7,577 bases of DNA from an uncultured Oscillospiraceae bacterium (lineage in GTDB: Bacteria > Bacillota > Clostridia > Oscillospirales > Oscillospiraceae): positions 1-7,577 of the forward strand of contig CAKTJA010000061.1 of the NCBI GenBank assembly GCA_934567115.1. Direction: 5' to 3'. Under the pieces are notes generated by a model that was given only the letters and a program-made list of their open reading frames with translations, did not search any database and was not told where the DNA came from. This document shows positions 5,360-7,577 of the stretch, one piece after another (position 1 is the stretch's first letter; each line of letters begins with the position of its first letter). The position numbers and the translations under genes are program-made.

Positions 5360-6052
5360 ATGGACTGGTATCCTTTGTGGAATTCGCTGCGGATCGCCGC
5401 GATTTCCACGGTGATCATATTTTTTGCCGGCATTTTTGCCGCGTATTATATTGCAAAACTTCCGCGCCTTCTAAAGGGCGTGCTTGACGTTGTGCTGACC
5501 ATGCCGCTCGTTCTGCCGCCGACCGTGGTCGGCTATATGCTGCTGCGGGTGTTCGGCCCGAGGCGGATCGTCGGCGCGTGGGTGCTTGAAAACTTCGGCG
5601 TAAAAATGGTGATGACGTGGTGGTCGGCGATCCTTGCCACGGTCGTTGTGACCTTTCCGCTGATGTACCGCACCGTGCGCGGCGCGTTCGAGGCGTTTGA
5701 TGAGACGCTGGCATATTCGGGACAGACGCTTGGACTGTCGAACACCTATATTTTCTGGCGCATCCGCATGCCGTGCTGCCGGCAGGGCGTGCTGGCCGGG
5801 ACGGTGCTCGCCTTTGCGCGGGCGCTTGGAGAGTACGGCGCGACCAGCATGATCGCGGGCTACACGCCCGGCAAGACCGCGACCATCTCAACGACCGTCT
5901 ATCAGCTTTGGCAGACGAACAGCGACGCGCTGGCCTTTCGATGGGTGGCGGTCAATATGGCGATCTCCGCAGTCGTGCTGCTGGCGGTCAACATGCTTGA
6001 GCGGCGCGATTTTTCGACTAAGGCGCGCCGCGCGGGGAGGGGAAAGCTGTGA
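5360..6052 (+). CDS. modB: Molybdate ABC transporter permease ModB
   Basis: A 230-residue inner-membrane permease, the usual ModB length. Hydrophobic segments are visible at about 11-32, 43-63, 83-105, 143-153 and 196-213, consistent with five or so helices of the binding-protein-dependent permease fold. The cytoplasmic EAA-type loop, which docks on ModC, spans about 118-167: it contains AYSGQTLGLS (118-127) and FARALGEYGATSMIAGYTPG (152-171), close to the ModB signature ALGEFGAT. MPLVLPPTVVGY (48-59) is also typical of molybdate/sulfate-type permeases. ATG 5360 has GGGAGG at 5347-5352 with 7 nt spacing. Its 3' end overlaps the modC GTG in GTGA, so modB and modC are translationally coupled. 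The tail is basic (KARRAGRGKL), as expected for a cytoplasmic C terminus. Confidence 0.96.
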   Translation: MDWYPLWNSLRIAAISTVIIFFAGIFAAYYIAKLPRLLKGVLDVVLTMPLVLPPTVVGYMLLRVFGPRRIVGAWVLENFGVKMVMTWWSAILATVVVTFPLMYRTVRGAFEAFDETLAYSGQTLGLSNTYIFWRIRMPCCRQGVLAGTVLAFARALGEYGATSMIAGYTPGKTATISTTVYQLWQTNSDALAFRWVAVNMAISAVVLLAVNMLERRDFSTKARRAGRGKL

Positions 6053-7074
6053 GTTTATCGGTGGAGATCGAGAAACGTCTTGGGACGTTTCACCTGCACA
6101 CGCAGCTTGAAGCGGGAGACGGAGCGACGGCTCTGCTCGGCGCGTCCGGCTGCGGAAAGAGCATGACGCTCAAATGCATCGCCGGCATCGTCACACCGGA
6201 TCGGGGGCGGATCGTGCTGAACGACCGCGTTCTGTTTGACAGCGAGAAGGAGATCGACCTTCCGCCGCAGCAGCGCAGGGTCGGCTATCTTTTCCAGCAG
6301 TACGCGCTTTTCCCGAATATGACGGTGGAGCAGAACATTCTTTGCGGCATTCGGGAAGGGACGCGCGCGGAAAAGCGGCTGCTGCTTGCAGAGAAGCTTC
6401 GCATGTTTCGACTGGACGGGCTGGAGAAAAAGCGTCCTGCACAGCTGTCCGGCGGACAGCAGCAGCGCGTCGCGCTTGCACGGATCCTGTGCTCCGAGCC
6501 GCAGGCGATACTGCTGGACGAGCCGTTTTCCGCACTTGACAGCTTTCTTAAGTGGAACCTTGAGCTTGAGCTGTCCGAGCTGCTGGAATCCTTTCGCGGA
6601 CCGATCCTCTGGGTCAGCCACGACCTTGGCGAGTGCAGCAGGAATTGTCCGAACGTCTGCGTGATGGAGGACGGGGAGACCGGCAGGATCACGACAATGG
6701 ACGCGCTCATCTGCCGTCCGGGGACGGTCAGCGCCGCAAGGCTGACCGGCTGCAAGAATTTCTTCCGGGCGGAGCGCTGTGACGGCGGAGCCTATCTGCC
6801 CGATTGGAAGCTGACGGTCCCCGTGCCGCAGACCGCGCCGGAGACGTTTGCGACGATCGCAGTTCCGAATGACGCGATCGAAGTCGGCGGCAGTCTTTGT
6901 TTTACCGTTTGCCGTGTGGTTACGGATATCGAGCATGATATCGCGCTTCTGCGCCCCGAGGGAGCGCCGGTCGATGTGCCGCCGCTTCGCGCGGAGCTTC
7001 CGAAAGGCGTGCTGCACGGGAAGAGCGGCGCGCTGCAAATCAGCCTGCGGACCGAAAAGCTCCTGCTGTTCTGA
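6049..7074 (+). CDS. modC: Molybdate ABC transporter ATP-binding protein ModC
   Basis: A 341-residue ATPase that powers ModB. All nucleotide-binding motifs are present: Walker A GASGCGKSM (31-39, Lys37), Q-loop LFQQYALFPN (81-90), ABC signature LSGGQQQR (133-140), Walker B AILLDEPFSALD (153-164, Glu158) and switch histidine WVSHDLGE (188-195, His191). After about residue 225 comes a C-terminal regulatory part starting with RLTGCKNFF (231-239). It carries one TOBE-like stretch (about 275-335) but no clear Mop motif of the E. coli ModC type, so molybdate sensing by this tail is doubtful. The start is GTG 6049, overlapping the modB stop, with GGGAGGGG at 6035-6042. It is the last gene before a strong terminator. 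Some related subfamilies transport tungstate or sulfate, but the ModA and ModB neighbours favour molybdate. Confidence 0.95.
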   Translation: MSLSVEIEKRLGTFHLHTQLEAGDGATALLGASGCGKSMTLKCIAGIVTPDRGRIVLNDRVLFDSEKEIDLPPQQRRVGYLFQQYALFPNMTVEQNILCGIREGTRAEKRLLLAEKLRMFRLDGLEKKRPAQLSGGQQQRVALARILCSEPQAILLDEPFSALDSFLKWNLELELSELLESFRGPILWVSHDLGECSRNCPNVCVMEDGETGRITTMDALICRPGTVSAARLTGCKNFFRAERCDGGAYLPDWKLTVPVPQTAPETFATIAVPNDAIEVGGSLCFTVCRVVTDIEHDIALLRPEGAPVDVPPLRAELPKGVLHGKSGALQISLRTEKLLLF

Positions 7075-7158
7075 TCGGACAGAACGCTTTTTGCAGTTTA
7101 CCCGTATATTCGGCGCACATTTCTCCACAAAATAGGCCCGCAAAGCCGGCTTGATACG

Positions 7159-7195
7159 AAAAAGAACGACTTGCTTCGGCAAGCCGTTCTTTTTT
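7159..7195 (+). terminator. Rho-independent terminator of the molybdenum gene cluster
   Basis: Arms 7159-7174 and 7179-7194 pair over 16 positions with one A-C mismatch. They enclose a C(TTCG)G tetraloop, one of the most stable known. A run of six T closes the right arm (7190-7195) and five A open the left, so it could also work on the other strand. GATACG hexamers flank it on both sides (7153-7158 and 7196-7201). It lies 84 bp after modC and isolates the cluster from spoIIAA. Confidence 0.88.
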
Positions 7196-7328
7196 GATAC
7201 GCCATAGCGAAAACCATAAAAAGTGAAAAAGAAGCGGGGGAGAGGCCGATATTCGACAAAAAGCCCGGTCGGGACAGGCTATACTGGTGTTGAAAAACGC
7301 ACGGAAAGGCTGACAAGGGGGCGCGATT
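7196..7328 (+). promoter_or_regulatory. Leader/promoter region of spoIIAA, promoter not resolved
   Basis: The span between the terminator and spoIIAA should hold its promoter, normally sigma-H dependent in spore formers. I see no convincing AGGAwww/GAAT pair. TATACT at 7280-7285 would do as a sigma-A -10 but has no -35 at 16-18 bp. The ribosome site AAGGGGG is clear at 7315-7321, 7 nt before the ATG. Confidence 0.35.
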
Positions 7329-7577
7329 ATGGAAGTGTTGACAAAAACGGGGGGCAGAGAGATGACCCTTGAGATCAGGGGAGAGCTGGACCACCATGGC
7401 GCACACGACGCCATGCGGCAGATCGAATATTCACTGGACGCGGCGCTGCCGCTGTCGCTGACGCTGGATTTTTCGGGGGTCTCCTTTATGGATTCGTCCG
7501 GGATCGCCGTAGTGCTCCGGGCGAGAAAGCGCATGGAGTCGCTTGGCGGACGTCTTGTGCTGACCGGTGTGCCGGCT
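7329..7577 (+). CDS. spoIIAA: Anti-sigma F factor antagonist SpoIIAA, N-terminal part (3' end outside window)
   Basis: The first 83 codons of an open frame that leaves the window. SpoIIAA is the STAS-domain protein that, when dephosphorylated, binds SpoIIAB and frees sigma-F in the forespore. IRGELDHHGAHDAM (16-29) and LDFSGVSFMDSSGIAVVL (46-63) match B. subtilis SpoIIAA, including the GELDHH segment and the MDSSG loop. Ser56 is the equivalent of the phosphorylated Ser58. A SpoIIAA rather than RsbV identity is favoured by the GELDHH element, but downstream spoIIAB and sigF are needed to prove it. AAGGGGG at 7315-7321 supports ATG 7329. The gene is separated from the molybdenum cluster by a strong terminator, so it belongs to another unit. 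Confidence 0.9.
   Translation, partial: MEVLTKTGGREMTLEIRGELDHHGAHDAMRQIEYSLDAALPLSLTLDFSGVSFMDSSGIAVVLRARKRMESLGGRLVLTGVPA

Noticed and set aside
7102..7113. CCGTATATTCGG, resembling candidate operator S1, downstream of modC
   Set aside because: It has one mismatched pair, lies between a gene end and a terminator with no promoter, and such a short motif is expected by chance.
7252..7285. Sigma-A promoter TTCGAC ... TATACT before spoIIAA
   Set aside because: The spacing between the two boxes is about 22 bp, too long, and no alternative -35 fits. A sigma-H promoter is expected, but no good match was found.

Overview
The window looks like chromosomal DNA of a GC-rich, endospore-forming anaerobic Firmicute, probably an Oscillospiraceae/Clostridia-type gut or sediment bacterium. 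The clues are strong purine-rich ribosome binding sites, a lipoprotein-type ModA, an FeoB ferrous iron transporter and, at the right edge, the start of spoIIAA, a gene restricted to spore formers. The genus-level placement is inference only.

Layout. Bases 2-226 are the 3' end of feoB (+). Bases 415-1200 (-) encode an IclR-family regulator whose transcription ends in a strong hairpin/T-tract terminator at 308-346. A 182-bp divergent control region (1201-1382) carries a near-consensus promoter for the regulator, one or two promoters for the rightward operon, and three short inverted repeats placed as operators would be. Rightward there are four tightly packed molybdenum-cofactor genes: moaA (1383-2324), moaC (2328-2816), a MOSC-domain gene (2804-3241) and a MoeA/MogA-like molybdopterin-binding gene with a cysteine-rich tail (3238-4257). 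After a 132-bp spacer with three hairpins come the molybdate ABC transporter genes modA (4390-5253), modB (5360-6052) and modC (6049-7074). Two perfect hairpins lie between modA and modB. A UUCG-loop terminator at 7159-7195 closes the cluster. spoIIAA, first gene of the usual sigma-F operon, begins at 7329 and runs off the window.

How it works together. ModABC imports molybdate (possibly tungstate). MoaA and MoaC make cyclic pyranopterin monophosphate from GTP. The MOSC and MoeA-like proteins probably act late, on molybdopterin handling, metal insertion or sulfur transfer. MoaD/MoaE, a canonical MogA/MoaB, full-length MoeA and the molybdoenzymes that use the cofactor are not in the window and must be encoded elsewhere. 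The unusual point is control: the local regulator is of the IclR (small organic effector) type, not the molybdate sensor ModE, and three palindromes sit in its divergent promoter region. That, the Cys-rich tail and the hairpin-rich spacers are the parts most worth follow-up. I see no CRISPR array, tRNA, rRNA, insertion sequence or obvious novel defence system.
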